Below, piece after piece: positions 5,316 to 5,701 of a stretch of 5,701 bases of DNA. The DNA lies in contig CAMZKY010000108.1 in assembly GCA_947311455.1 (NCBI GenBank), positions 1-5,701 on the forward strand, given 5' to 3'. A program made the translations under genes and the position numbers. The notes under the pieces were generated by a model. That model was not told the DNA's origin. It saw only the letters and a list, made by a program, of their open reading frames with translations, and did not search any database. This stretch comes from an uncultured Marinosulfonomonas sp. (GTDB lineage: Bacteria > Pseudomonadota > Alphaproteobacteria > Rhodobacterales > Rhodobacteraceae). Within the stretch, counting starts at the first letter, position 1. The number at the start of each line of letters is the position of its first letter.

Positions 5316-5701
5316 ATGTCTTTATGGTCTCGCATTGCTGACGCTTTATCGGCCCTCGCCAGTGGCGAAGGGCTGTCCGAGGTATTTGGCCGTTTGCGCA
5401 CCGATCCCGAACAAAGCGTCGGGTTTACCATTGCGGTGATCGCCCTTGGGGCGAAAATGGCCAAGGCCGATGGGCAAGTGACGCGCGACGAGGTTGCTGC
5501 CTTTCGCGAGGTTTTTGTTATTCCGCCGGGCGAAGAACAAAATGCAGCCCGCGTGTTTAATTTAGCCCGTCAAGATGTGGCCGGATTTGAAGAATATGCC
5601 AAACGTATTAACAAAATGTTTAACGGGCGGTGTGACGTGCTGTGCGATCTGTTGGAGGGGCTGTTTTATATCGCCATGGCCGACGGGGAATACCACCCCA
5701 A
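5316..5701 (+). CDS. TerB-domain protein, probably the TerB plus J-domain (DjlA-like) co-chaperone, N-terminal part
   Basis: The reading frame from the ATG at 5316 is open for 128 codons and runs off the window, so the gene is partial at its 3' end. After an amphipathic start (SLWSRIADALSALASGEG) comes a TerB-like helical domain: V-G-F-T-I-A-V-I-A-L-G-A-K-M-A-K-A-D-G (35-53) with Asp52 and Glu59 in the A-D-G-x(5)-E pattern, then a second A-D-G (122-124). These paired acidic motifs are typical of TerB domains and may bind metal. From memory, rhodobacterial proteins with this start have a C-terminal J domain and are annotated as DjlA-like chaperones; that half is outside the window. Unlike E. 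coli DjlA, no N-terminal membrane segment is seen. The gene appears to have its own promoter and no ribosome-binding site. A plain TerB (tellurite resistance) protein is the alternative. Confidence 0.8.
   Translation, partial: MSLWSRIADALSALASGEGLSEVFGRLRTDPEQSVGFTIAVIALGAKMAKADGQVTRDEVAAFREVFVIPPGEEQNAARVFNLARQDVAGFEEYAKRINKMFNGRCDVLCDLLEGLFYIAMADGEYHP

Noticed and set aside
5316..5701. Tellurite resistance determinant
   Set aside because: A TerB-like domain alone is not evidence of a ter operon; no other ter genes are present and the start resembles the TerB plus J-domain chaperone of Rhodobacteraceae.

Overview
The window reads as a piece of an alphaproteobacterial chromosome, most likely a Roseobacter-group member of the Rhodobacteraceae. 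The evidence is the close match of the methylmalonyl-CoA mutase and the TerB-like protein to what I recall from that family, the gene order (propionyl-CoA carboxylase alpha, small proteins, DUF4174, mutase, VOC protein, TerB/J protein), and mixed GC content with GC-rich housekeeping genes. This placement comes from memory of family sequences, not from a search.

Layout. Bases 1-193 are the biotin-carrying C-terminus of propionyl-CoA carboxylase alpha (pccA). It overlaps by ATGA with a small single-span membrane protein of unknown function (190-819). A convergent gap of about 115 bases holds two hairpins, one behind each gene. On the minus strand follows a secreted DUF4174 protein (start near 1396, stop at 935). 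It diverges from a sulfotransferase-like gene (1574-2551) across a control region at about 1400-1573 that holds back-to-back promoter candidates, a dyad on their shared -35 area, a TTTGCAAA element and a leader hairpin. The sulfotransferase gene overlaps by 29 bases the complete cobalamin-dependent methylmalonyl-CoA mutase (2523-4655). One base after the mutase stop starts a glyoxalase-like VOC protein (4657-5268). After a 47-base gap with a hairpin and a promoter candidate, a TerB-domain protein (probably TerB plus J domain) begins at 5316 and runs off the window.

How the genes work together. PccA, with PccB outside the window, carboxylates propionyl-CoA to methylmalonyl-CoA. The mutase then converts (R)-methylmalonyl-CoA to succinyl-CoA. 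The window therefore holds two steps of the methylmalonyl-CoA route of propionate assimilation. The methylmalonyl-CoA epimerase that links them is not recognisably present. The membrane protein, DUF4174 protein, sulfotransferase and VOC protein are passengers or unexplained partners.

Overall this is a mostly ordinary metabolic region. I see no mobile element, CRISPR array, RNA gene or clear new system. The points worth a second look are the AT-rich sulfotransferase spliced directly onto the mutase, the divergent control region with a possible propionyl-CoA-responsive element, and the apparently leaderless start of the TerB gene.
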